DNA from: Apteryx mantelli
Lineage: Eukaryota > Chordata > Aves > Apterygiformes > Apterygidae
DNA: 64,000 nt
Direction: 5' to 3'
NCBI RefSeq assembly: GCF_036417845.1
Contig: NC_089979.1
Location: forward strand, 123,289,415 to 123,353,414
Below the pieces are notes generated by a model. It was not told the origin of the DNA and did no database searches. It saw only the letters and a list, made by a program, of their open reading frames with translations. Both the position numbers and the translations under genes were made by a program. Each line of letters opens with the position of its first letter. Position 1 is the stretch's first letter. This document shows, in pieces, positions 25,694 through 34,294 of the stretch.

Positions 25694-26482
25694 CTTAACA
25701 CCAAACTTTTCCTGTAGTTTATAATCACCGCAAGTTTTGTTAAAATAAACACAGGATGGTTTAGTACACATCACTTAGCAAGGTGCATTAGTTTTTCCCA
25801 CAATGATCTTCAGATACTGAGGACAAGTTTTGTATTCAGCATATTAAAAAAAAAAAAGAAAAAGAAAATTTTTAGAGGCAATTTCAAGTCATGGTCCCAC
25901 GGCACAAGCTCCACTGAAGAACTCGAAGACACAAGTAGATCCCTTTGGCCTTCCCCTGCATTGCCCGCTTCTTCCCCACTGAGCCACCACAGGAGAGAAG
26001 GAACCTTGCAGCCAGGAGGGCTTCTCGCATCAAACGCGGTTTTATGGGAGATGGAAGAGCAACAGCTATCAATGCCGGTAAGTCATACGATAACTGTAAA
26101 TCAGGTTTATTTTGGCCGTTTTCTTCGAAGTCTCCCGAACGCTTTCGGAAGGTCCCCGTTTAACAGACTAAGCCAGCCTCAACTTCTGCTGCCGTTACCC
26201 AGCGCCGGGGGAAGCCGCCCACGGGTCAACAGCGGCGAGGCCACGGGGCGCCGCCCTGCCCCGTCCCCTCGCCGCGCTGCCGCGGCCCTGCGGGCCGCCG
26301 CGCTGCTTCCTCGGCGGAAGGACACGGGGACAAGACGCCGTGCAGGCCGTGTCTCCTTCCGCCCGGGACAGGCCGCCGCTCCGCAGCGTCTCCTTCCGCC
26401 CCACGCGGCCCAGGCGCCCCGCGCGCGGAGCGGCCCCATGGCGGCTCGCCCCGCACTCACCCGCAGCCTTGTCCGCTGCCAT
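2984..26482 (-). CDS. CNOT10: CNOT10, CCR4-NOT complex subunit 10 (5' portion, coding exons 1-13)
   Basis: CNOT10 is a TPR-repeat scaffold subunit of the cytoplasmic CCR4-NOT deadenylase. In the known complex it pairs with CNOT11 and docks on the N-terminal part of CNOT1. Thirteen exons were joined by splice sites and reading phase: 22, 95, 162, 151, 146, 87, 84, 118, 150, 203, 122, 177 and 81 nt. Together they give 1,598 nt with no internal stop. The translation follows human CNOT10 as I remember it, for example [17 protein letters not shown] in exon 3, [20 protein letters not shown] in exon 5 and [20 protein letters not shown] in exon 10. Exons 3-5 and 8-10 carry the helical TPR-like repeats. 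Exons 11-13 form a polar linker. Start: ATG at 26482 with G at -3 and +4. The C-terminal ~30% lies off the left edge. The gene is intact, with no frameshift. Confidence 0.97.
3065..5266 (-). other. CNOT10 intron 12
   Basis: 2,202 bp of ordinary AT-rich intron. It contains a T-rich tract at about 3525-3550, a 22-A run at 3610-3631 and a short (AAAC)n at about 3748-3762. Nothing else recognisable. Confidence 0.6.
5267..5443 (-). CDS. CNOT10: CNOT10 coding exon 12
   Basis: 177 nt. Completes the split Asn and reads [20 protein letters not shown], then [20 protein letters not shown] and [18 protein letters not shown]. One more helix ([16 protein letters not shown]) is followed by an acidic, Ser/Asn-rich disordered stretch. 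Acceptor CTTTTCAG, donor GTAAAC. Exits in phase 2. Confidence 0.97.
6111..6232 (-). CDS. CNOT10: CNOT10 coding exon 11
   Basis: 122 nt: [20 protein letters not shown], then [20 protein letters not shown] plus two bases of an Asn codon. Acceptor is a T run followed by TAG, donor GTATGT. It encodes the loop between TPR units. The preceding intron 10 (6233-10327, 4,095 bp) is the second longest complete CNOT10 intron here, after intron 1. Confidence 0.96.
6233..10327 (-). other. CNOT10 intron 10
   Basis: 4,095 bp intron. It contains a MIR-like SINE remnant (separate entry), an 11-bp tandem (TTTCATATATA) at about 9338-9366, and a (CA)-rich stretch near 10151-10170. No further coding sequence was seen. 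Confidence 0.6.
7835..7930 (+). repeat. MIR-like (CORE-SINE) remnant
   Basis: CTCCATCTGTAAAATGGGAG followed by CAACAGCAATCCTCCTCTAC and AAAGCTGCTGTGAATAGC has the layout of MIR-type SINEs (CCTCATCTGTAAAATGGG...CTACCTCA...GTTGTGAGGATTAAATG). Only the central part remains. It lies in CNOT10 intron 10, antisense to the gene. Confidence 0.5.
10328..10530 (-). CDS. CNOT10: CNOT10 coding exon 10
   Basis: 203 nt, the longest coding exon here: [20 protein letters not shown], then [20 protein letters not shown] and [20 protein letters not shown], ending ECCIAANKG. Acceptor TTTTCCGCAG, donor GTAAGT. The Gly-Ile-Gln and Ala-Phe-Glu positions are typical of TPR helices A and B. Phase 0 exit. Confidence 0.98.
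11652..11801 (-). CDS. CNOT10: CNOT10 coding exon 9
   Basis: 150 nt: [20 protein letters not shown], then [20 protein letters not shown] and a polar [10 protein letters not shown] end. Acceptor TTCTCTCAG, donor GTAAGA. Contains the strongest TPR signature of the protein ([20 protein letters not shown]). Exits in phase 1. Confidence 0.97.
13514..13631 (-). CDS. CNOT10: CNOT10 coding exon 8
   Basis: 118 nt: [20 protein letters not shown], then [19 protein letters not shown]. Acceptor CTCCCTCACAG, donor GTAAAA. This is a classical TPR pair, with the aromatic and small residues in the expected spacing ([11 protein letters not shown]). Exits in phase 1. Confidence 0.97.
14643..14726 (-). CDS. CNOT10: CNOT10 coding exon 7
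   Basis: 84 nt, 28 codons: [20 protein letters not shown] then SVMNTAGN. Acceptor TTTTTTAACAG, donor GTAGGT. Helical TPR segment with near-complete identity to the mammalian protein. Symmetric in phase 0, like exon 6. Confidence 0.96.
15384..15470 (-). CDS. CNOT10: CNOT10 coding exon 6
   Basis: 87 nt, 29 codons: [16 protein letters not shown] then [13 protein letters not shown]. Acceptor CTTCAG, donor GTAGGT. The first half is low-complexity and diverges most from mammals. The second half starts the next helix. In phase 0 at both ends, so it could be skipped without a frameshift. Confidence 0.94.
16348..16493 (-). CDS. CNOT10: CNOT10 coding exon 5
   Basis: 146 nt. Completes a split Glu codon and reads [17 protein letters not shown], then [17 protein letters not shown] and an Asn-rich [10 protein letters not shown] tail. 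Acceptor TATGTAG, donor GTAAGC. The Asn-rich end has one extra Ser compared with the human sequence as I recall it, which fits a flexible loop. Phase 0 exit. Confidence 0.97.
16953..16971. repeat. (AC)n microsatellite
   Basis: About nine AC units in CNOT10 intron 4. Confidence 0.85.
17492..17642 (-). CDS. CNOT10: CNOT10 coding exon 4
   Basis: 151 nt. Reads [18 protein letters not shown], then a TPR helix with [14 protein letters not shown] and the segment ending LYQFIEPF. Acceptor CGTAAAG preceded by a T run, donor GTATGT. Exits in phase 1. Only 468 bp of intron separates it from exon 3. Confidence 0.97.
18111..18272 (-). CDS. CNOT10: CNOT10 coding exon 3
   Basis: 162 nt, exactly 54 codons. 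Begins [11 protein letters not shown] (start of the first TPR-like helix pair) and ends [11 protein letters not shown]. Acceptor TTTCCAG, donor GTAGTT. The donor is weaker than its neighbours because +4 is G and +5 and +6 are T. Almost identical to the mammalian protein. Confidence 0.97.
18273..21056 (-). other. CNOT10 intron 2
   Basis: 2,784 bp, AT-rich, with GT-AG ends. I see no repeat, exon or regulatory motif that I could defend. Confidence 0.55.
21057..21151 (-). CDS. CNOT10: CNOT10 coding exon 2
   Basis: 95 nt between acceptor AG (21153-21152) and donor GTAAGA. It completes the split Asp codon and reads DQGTEKHEG, then [18 protein letters not shown]. This is the acidic, unstructured N-terminus before the first TPR helix. 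The frame is open and it exits in phase 0. It was found by eye because it is too short to stand out as an ORF. Confidence 0.95.
21152..26460 (-). other. CNOT10 intron 1
   Basis: 5,309 bp, the longest complete intron here. It carries a 16-C run at 21501-21516 and the (TA)n microsatellite at 25656-25692. Its first few hundred bases belong to the CpG island. A slightly GC-richer patch at about 24,840-25,140 has open frames on both strands but matches nothing I know. Confidence 0.55.
25656..25692. repeat. (TA)n microsatellite
   Basis: About 18 TA units directly after an A run, in CNOT10 intron 1 about 770 bp from the donor of exon 1. Self-complementary and probably variable in length. Confidence 0.9.
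26461..26482 (-). CDS. CNOT10: CNOT10 coding exon 1
   Basis: Encodes MAADKAA plus the first base of the next codon, followed by donor GTGAGT at 26460. Human CNOT10 begins MAADKPAD, so the start matches. The exon sits inside the CpG island. The 5' UTR extends upstream to an undetermined start site between roughly 26.5 and 26.7 kb. Phase 1 exit. Confidence 0.93.
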
Positions 26483-26714
26483 CTCCGCCGCCTCCGAGCT
26501 CCGCCTGAGCGCGCTGGTGCGGGGCCGAGGCTCCCTCCCGTCTCGGGAGCGCTAGCCGCGCCCGCAGCCCCCCGGACTACTTTTCCGCCGCGGCTCTCAG
26601 CGCCCCGCCCCGCGCCTCCGCCCCGCTAACTGCGCCACTCGCTCCCTATTCGCCCGCCGCTTCCGGGTTCCCGACGGCCTCGCGACATCCGCCTGTTGCT
26701 GGGGGCCGCGCCTC

Positions 26715-26722
26715 TGACGTCA
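26715..26722. promoter_or_regulatory. Consensus CRE (CREB/ATF site)
   Basis: Perfect palindrome TGACGTCA inside the CNOT10 CpG island, about 230 bp upstream of the start codon. Full-length CREs in CpG islands are often bound by CREB/ATF1. Actual binding is an inference. Confidence 0.6.
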
Positions 26723-26780
26723 GGACGCCGTGGGCGCCCCACCCTCATGCCGTCATGCGAGGGGGCGGGGTGGTGGGGCG

Positions 26781-26790
26781 GCGCATGCGC
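26781..26790. promoter_or_regulatory. NRF1-type palindrome
   Basis: GCGCATGCGC matches the core of the NRF1 consensus in both directions. It lies next to a GC box at 26761-26770, about 300 bp upstream of the CNOT10 ATG. The symmetry means it could serve transcription on either strand. Confidence 0.55.
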
Positions 26791-27065
26791 ATCGCGCCCC
26801 GGCCCCAGCCCCGTGCCGCTCGGGCGTGCCGCGGGCGCCATGTTACCGTCGGTGCCCCACGACCGGGTGGGGCGTCGCGTGTCCGGGAGGGGAGCACCGG
26901 GGATGGACGCGGGCCTGGAAAACGGTCTGGGCTGTTGCTTACCCCAGTGGGGAGCCCGGGCGGGGCGGAGCGGTGCGCGCGTGTGCTGGCTGCCTCGGGC
27001 CCTAGCGTTTCCCCGGGCGTGCGTTGGGACACGGCCCCGCCCGGCTCCGCGGGGGCAGCGCAGTC

Positions 27066-27077
27066 GTTAACGTTAAC
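27066..27077. promoter_or_regulatory. 12-bp perfect palindrome at CpG island edge
   Basis: GTTAACGTTAAC, followed by GCGCC and TAACGGTTT (MYB-like). The role is unknown. It marks the boundary between the CNOT10 CpG island and AT-rich DNA. Confidence 0.4.
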
Positions 27078-30000
27078 GCGCCGTCTAACGGTTTCCCACG
27101 AGGCCCAAACGAGGGACTAGAATGAAGGCATTTTAACAAACTGCTTCGGTTTTACAGATGCTTTCTGATATCTGTGCAGCAGTTAATTGATACTGCTGTG
27201 TCATGCACTTTTTCTTTCTTTTGCCCCCCCCCCCCTTGGCCTAGATATGTTAGGATTGATTCCTGAGCAGCCAATCCCAGTAATAGTTTAAGGCTTGGAC
27301 TTTCCAAATGTCACCAATTTGGTATGAAGAAAAGATGTTCCTTTTTAGGAAAGTGAAGTAACTTTTGGAAAAGTACTTATTAATTTCCTTTCTGGCCTCT
27401 TTCTCACCAGAGTGCCATCCTACAAACAAAATTTTGAGAAGCTGGGACAGAAACATACTATGCTGCCCTCTAAAATAGGATTTGGACCTGAGCTCAAATA
27501 CATTTGTTTTGAGAACAACAACAGCACCTCAGTGCAGTGCAAACTACCTTTGAAATAGAAGGCAAACCCCAACACTTGGTTTCCATATAAGCGATGGGGA
27601 GCACAGTAAAGGGATTTTCCTCTCAGCATCCCAGCATCCAAACCTACTGTGATAATTACCATTATTTACTTATAACTCATGCTGTGCTTTCATTCTTTTC
27701 TTAAAAGTGCATCAAATAACTGGATTTTCCTGAAAGAAACTATCTTGAGTTTCAGTTTGTCTTTGAATTAATCACTTCAAAATGTTCACTAGCTTATATG
27801 GTCTTATGTGGATTACAAACCTGACTATCTTAAGTGTTGTTAAGGTGCTCATCACCATAGTAATTAAGGCGGATAAGGTGGCATTGTGTCTGCATCCTAA
27901 ATTCCTTTCTAAATTGATGTTTGAGCACCAGTTTAATCCCACCAGGAGTCTTCCCCTCCTTCTCACCCCAGGTAAGCCTTGTTTCACACAATGAATCTGA
28001 AGTGTCCTTGAAATTTAGTGAGCTGTGCTGCAAAGTAACCCCCATCAGATTTAAAAGACTCCAATTAGCATTTGTTATTGTTATCATTATCTTTGTAATT
28101 AAAGTACCAGACATGGGATAAATGACATTTGCAGCATCCAAAATAGTTATAAATATTAAAGTTTTTTAAATATTTATTAATGAGTTGGGAATACCATATA
28201 TAGTAGGTAAGCATTCATCTCTGCTAAGGCAGATCTTTGTAGGCTCAGCAGCCTACAAATGTGTTGTCCTGACTCTTAGGTAGGGCTGTCCCATGGATGG
28301 GCCTAGGGGAACCGCTTCCACTTTTGAACCCCCATTATATATAATCGTGGGAGGTGGGATGGGGTTAGGAGAAAGGGGGGTCCTGTCTCAGGCACTGAAA
28401 GGCTCACTGTGTTGCTGTACCTATGAGTCAAATTCCTGAGACACAGGGACAGCTACCCTTAATTGCCATTCTGTGAATGTGAGCTTCCATCACTACGTTC
28501 GGTTTGCTTTCCCAGTGTCACAGTGGGGTTCCTGTACAACACTGCTTCCATAGTTTGCTCATTGGTTAATATGGGAATAGTTTCCTGTATTTTTCTGTAT
28601 TATTTCTCCAGATGTAGTTCTTCAAGACCTCTCCCTCCCGCCACCCCATTTTATTTCTGTTAAACATCGACTTGATTTCCTTTTTGTGACAGTCAGTGTG
28701 GATATATCTGATTCTGCTTAATAGATTCTACCTTATATGGTTTTGACCTTGTTACCAGCTGACAACATTTGTCAAGAGAGACCAGACTATCGAAAACATA
28801 CTGCATCATCTATTGCATGTCTCTTGCACGTTAGATTAAGCTTTGAGATGAAATTGTTCCTTGGAGAAGTCAATGGCAAAACTGGTTTAGCGGAAGCAGG
28901 ATTTCTTTTTACTAGTCTGTTTGTCACAAGCATCCAGCTACTATGTTTTCCCTAACTATACTGTGGGGCAGATCAGACAGGTGACTGTAAGGAAAGTGAT
29001 ATTTTGTTTAACTAAGGGATACAGTTGGAAAAAAACAGACACACTTTAGGCATGCCAGCTCTGAAAGCCTTAAACCATCATGGCTTTAATGATCTGAGTC
29101 CTGTAACATGAAAGATTTTGGAAACATTAGTTCAGGAGTTTCAAGAGCAGGGTGAATAATTTTTGTTTCATAATTGAAATTCTGAATATTTGAGATTTTG
29201 TTTGCTGGTTCTCTGAATCTGTGGCATATTCTTTTGCAAGAAATAGCTACTGGCCCAAGCCATTAGGTCATATTTATATTAGAGAACATTTGCCAATAAA
29301 GTTGTAATAGCAAGTCTTTCTAATGTGCATATATTTACTAATATAAATATTTATTTATGCTGATATATTCTTGGTTGGTAGGCAATAGAACCTATATAGT
29401 GAAAAGCACTTTTCTGCTAGTATAACTATATATCCCCTATGACTTTTATCAGTATAAGAAAGTTGCCAGAAATCCATCCTACCAGACAGAACAAAAATGT
29501 CTGATGTGGACCTGATGTGAATGCATGTCTCTCTCTCTCTCACAGGTTTGGTATAGTATTTGTCACTAGTATCCAAACACTAGTCTGCGTGTTCCAGACT
29601 ATGCTGTGCTGAGATGGACACCACAATGAATTTACTATTCCCTGCTCTAGCTTTTCTTGACAGTCCTGTCAAAGCTCATTCAGCTTCAAGTATGGCAGCA
29701 CTGATACACAGCTTCTCTTGGTGTCCAAGCCATGACATCTAGAGGAGGGTCATAAGAGTCTTCTTTATCCATCACGCTGTGAATTTACTGCAGGGCTGGT
29801 TTACCTGAGAGGTAATTACAACAATCTTTGCTATATCTTGCAGCATTGTTTTGGCAAGTCTTTGACTTGTGTTTCCAAAATCAAAATATTTGTCCTGTTT
29901 CTATGTCTCAGGCAGTTATTTTTAATCACTGGCTTGCTTTTTTTTTTCCAATATGGTTGATTTAAAAAAGGAACATGAGACAAAATCAGCATTTTTTTCT

Positions 30001-32476
30001 TTCTGATTAATGACTAAATCTTAATTGCTTATGTACGTGGAGGGTGCTGAGGGGCAGGGAAGAGACCCATGCCCTTTATCAGCATTGCAGTTCAAGCATA
30101 CAGTCACGCAATCAAAGATTTTTTTGACATTTTTTCTTCAAAAAATAAATGTTGTGATAGCTTCTCTATCTTCCTCTAAAGGTAGCGGAAAGATTTCCTT
30201 TAATACAAGTATGTATAATTTGCATTCTGCCTGAGGTGTAGTAGCTCTTTTCAAGTGAGCAGGTAACAATGATAGTCTCTGGTCTGAGTGAGGCAGGTAC
30301 ACCATCTGCTGTGGAAGATACAGAATAAAATCAAATACCATTTGAGAGGATAAAGAATGTTTTGTGTGAAACAAAACATTTATTTTAAAATATTAGTTTT
30401 AGTTTTTTAGGAAAGAAATAGTCACAGTTCAGGTTTTCAGTCCAAAACTCAGTTTGGAAAAACAAAAATGGTCCATATTAGTCGTGGTTTCTTTTGCCCA
30501 TTTGTAGGTTACATCAAAAGGAGCCAATTGTAATTTGTAATGTGTAAGTGAAAAAAAAAGCAGTTTCAGGAGGAATAAATCATATCTACTTGCAGACAGA
30601 GGGCAGTTCCAGCATCCCATTCCTCCTTCTTACAGTACCTTCCTTTAGCAGACTAGATTCAGTAGGCCTGTGTTTCCTCTCTGATTTTGGACTTACAAAG
30701 CAAATGACTTTTCAAGGCTCTGTTTTAAGTTCTTGCAGACCCCAGAATGGCAGGACAGCAATCCCCTACCCAATCTTGCAGCAGTAGATAACCTTTCCAC
30801 TGCTCACATACGAGCAAGATCTGGACTGCGGAGAAAATAAGGACTTCTGCCATCCCCAGTCACTGCTAGGCTGCAGAAGAGAAGGAAGACTATGACCTGC
30901 TGCAAAGGGAGCTGTAAAAGTTACAATTCTTTTGTCAGATACAACAGCATGAAAAACTCACCTGAAGTTTACCCACTCTGTTTGCCTAGTAAATTCCAAA
31001 ATGCAGATGATACAACACAATAAATTCTCTCTGCTATTAATATGGCTTCCTACGCCCTGCTACTCAACATTTTAAAAGCTTTCAACCCCTAGGTGGCACT
31101 ACGTAGTAAAGTAAGGCATATTTAAGTAATATATTTTCCCCCTGCAGATGGAGTTCTTATTTAAAATGTAAACTAGTGTGAATTTGAGTATGCTGAATGC
31201 AGCTATTAGTCTCAGCTTGGTAATTCTTTTTCTCTGAATCTGTCTCTCAAAGTCAATAAAAAATGGCACCATGAATCTGATTTAAATATGATATTTGTGC
31301 TTTCAGAATGTTGTGGAATATATTTTCCTGGAAAATGATGGTGCATCATAACCTATTATAGTTTTTGTTCTGTCTATGAGCAGTGAATAAAATAACATAG
31401 GCTGTTTACTTTAGCAATTCATTTGCTTTAACAGGAGTAGATCAGTAGCTCTAAGCAGCTGGTGCTGTAGTTCCTTGCATCTCCAGGATATTTGGCACAC
31501 AGAGGTTATTTTGGATTGGGCTTGGCCTGGCCAATTGCTATGCACCTCCATTACACATTTTGAAACTCTCTGAAGTGAAGCCATCCCACAAAACTTTACT
31601 CCTCCACTGTGGGACTTCTAGGAAGCAGCACGTTCCCCTTTCGACTATCCCATGCAGATGTTTTGCACCAGTCTCGGTCATAAAAACTTCACACATAAAA
31701 GCTTCACTTCTTATTTTTCTCACTCCTTCAGTTTCCGAGTGACACTGTTTTACTTGTTTCTGATCCTGCTTTTCACTTTGATGCTGGACAACACACATAG
31801 CTTGGTCCTGTCAGGGAGGAACGTTAGACTTCATCCTGCAGCCACAATAGCAGTGCCAGGAAAACACCCTGAGTAGCTGAGGCCTGCTTTCTTGCACCTA
31901 GGTTTCACAGACTAAAAGGAGAGACAGAATATCTTCCTGGGAGTCCTTGCCACTGTGACAGCTTTGCTTGAAGTCAAATGGAGATGCTGAGCCTGGACCC
32001 AAGGTCAGACTAATGGGACCATACCCTCCTTGAGATGTGGAACAAGAAGCTGCTGGCACAAAAATTCCAGGTGCACAGGTGTACTGTTGAGAAACATAAC
32101 AAACAAGACATAAGGGATTTAGGGGAATGATGCCACAATATCCTCAATAAATTTTTAAGGTTCCTCTTTTGAAAAATGATTCTAATCTTTCCCTCACACT
32201 ATAGTACCTGATAAATAACCCCTTCAAGGCACCACCTAACTCCCCCTTCCTTCATTCTGTATCTGCACTGATTTCCCTTGTCCATGGTATTGTTTTGTAT
32301 GTTTCCTTCGTTTGTCTCTCCTGATAGTTCCATTATTTTCTTCTATTAATGAGTTTAATCCTTGGGATCAATCAAATTGTGTTATGACATAAGACTTTCC
32401 TAAGATAAGAAATAAAAATAGTTTAATATTATCTTTATCTTTCTCCCTTTCTGGTGTCAGCCAGAAGTTTGCTGCA

Positions 32477-32505
32477 CCCAATTTCAGCGCCTCTGAAAAT
32501 CAAGG
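32477..32505. repeat. Possible short remnant of an ancient amniote repeat
   Basis: The words CAGCGCCTCTGAAAATCA resemble the common reptile/bird repeat end CAGCACCTCTGAAAATCAGG, as I remember it. Only about 29 bases are similar, so this is tentative. A comparable word (caatggg...cattcagct...atcaggccct) occurs at 49121-49169. Confidence 0.25.
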
Positions 32506-34269
32506 TGGTTGTGGAAGGAAAACTATCTCTTATTATAGTACATTTGTGGTTGTGTACTTTGCTGTAGTGAAGGCTAGCCTAGAGCTTATGAAACTTTAGT
32601 TTCCACTTAAATGTTCACATTTACAGAAGATTCTTTATTTCAACCTAAGTTCATTGAGACCCGCTCCTTAATTGGCATAGAGGCAGATTTTCCAGTGTTA
32701 CACACTTAATAGCAGAAGGATCAGATCTCTAAATTATTTTGTGATTATATCAGTGCTTTTTAGAACAAGCAAGAACTGATTTATTCATAACAATAGCATG
32801 TCTGCATAACAAATGTGTTTATGCCCAATGCTTCAAGTACTAATTTATGCCCTTCCTCATTGCACAGTACTTTGACCCTTCTGAGATGCAGAAATAGAAA
32901 GCAAATGTACGCATGTCAGATCAGAGGCTTTGAACAAACATATGGTTCCTTCAGCTCAGTCTTGAGAATCATTCCTCTGCCAACCTAAGCTCCTAAACTC
33001 AGCTGACAGATACACTTTGTACAAAAGTCTAGCACTTGATGTTCTTGGTATTGCAACAGTTAGGAAGCTGGTGTTTAGTGAGAAATTATGTGAAGTCTCC
33101 AAGCAGGAATAATCTATAAATGAGAAAAGAGAATATATGCAAATTCTCATTTATGACTTGTTTATGGTGGTAATTATGCTCTTAGTATATCTCCAGACAT
33201 TCAGAGATGCTTTCTCTCCTGAGAAATTTCAAGCAATTTTTTTCTCTAAAGATACAAACTTCTTTCTTCTGCTACAGTATATTTGAGAAGCTCCCAGTTT
33301 TCTTGATCAGTAGTGAAGCAAAATAAGCTCTTTCATTTATTTTACTGACAAGCCCTATATGAGATGTTGCAAAAACCAAGAAATGGATTCAGTACAGTTT
33401 TTTGACCATCACACAGTGCAGTAAATCCTTAAAAACGTTTTCATTGTTTCCTTTTTTTAAAGTTTTTAAATGCATTTAAATAATTTTAAAGTATTTTTCT
33501 TCCAAAGCTTTTATGAACGTAAGAACATACAGCTGAGAGTATTTTATAAGTCACACAATTTGCTGAAAGATGTTCGACTAGTCTGATGAAGTTATTTTTT
33601 GAAGCGATAGAAGAAGGCTCATTTATTTATTATTTGCCTAAAAGAGTAGGCCTCTGTAAAATTCACATCTGAATTCTTTCATACTGCACATCTGCAAATC
33701 ACGTTAAGATACCCAATTTTTTTTATTGTGAAAACCAAAGGGAAATACACTGTTGGCAGCTACCATTGTTCCCTGTGTGAGACTGTAAGGTTCTGACTCA
33801 GGCTGTCTCCAGTTCAATTTGAAATCTTAGTATTTAACGATACATGATTTAATATAAAGGTTTTCTCTTTTTTGGAGGAAATTTTAACTTGCTGTGATGT
33901 GTACTATGAAGAAAAAAATATTGTATATGCATCTGCATGGATCCAGGACAGAAATCTCAATACATATAATGTTTTCTTTACTTACAAAGGATTAAGGTAG
34001 ATTTTTATTTTGTTTCAATAGTTTATGTTGACCCTTCAAGTTCCAAATATATTTAACTGTAGCAATAATCTCTGAAAGCCATTTTAGCTTGTTTCTATCT
34101 GTCCTTTCTGCCTACCCTAAATCAGTCGTAAATGACCGTGGCTTCAGAGAATGGAGGGAAAAAGCATAGTGCAAGTAGTCATGTCTTCCAAAAGTTAGTT
34201 CCATGTTAGAAAGATGGAAAGCTATTTAAAGAACGAAACATGTCTCAGGAGCTACAGAATCTGCGTGGA

Positions 34270-34294
34270 CTGACATATGGCAGTCATATGTCAG
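34270..34294. repeat. Perfect 10-bp inverted repeat (hairpin)
   Basis: CTGACATATG, a 5-nt loop GCAGT, then CATATGTCAG: ten perfectly paired bases. It is followed by further CATATG-containing words. No associated gene, T-run or known repeat was seen. Confidence 0.7.

Larger units (their letters stand above)
26180..27090 (-). promoter_or_regulatory. CNOT10: CpG-island promoter of CNOT10
   Basis: About 0.9 kb of GC-rich, CpG-dense DNA covers exon 1 and extends upstream. I see no TATA box near exon 1, so dispersed initiation is likely. Motifs upstream of the start codon are GCTTCCGGGT (ETS/GABPA type, 26659-26668), a perfect CRE TGACGTCA (26715-26722), a GC box GGGGGCGGGG (26761-26770) and the NRF1 palindrome GCGCATGCGC (26781-26790). 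This is a typical housekeeping set. Boundaries are by eye. Confidence 0.85.

Noticed and set aside
25961-26629. 222-codon plus-strand ORF across CNOT10 exon 1
   Set aside because: Antisense shadow in the CpG island with Ala/Pro/Arg composition and no domain. CNOT10 on the other strand explains the region.
26696-27120. Several 90-124-codon ORFs on both strands upstream of CNOT10
   Set aside because: GC-rich low-complexity translations overlapping each other in all frames. None resembles a protein family.
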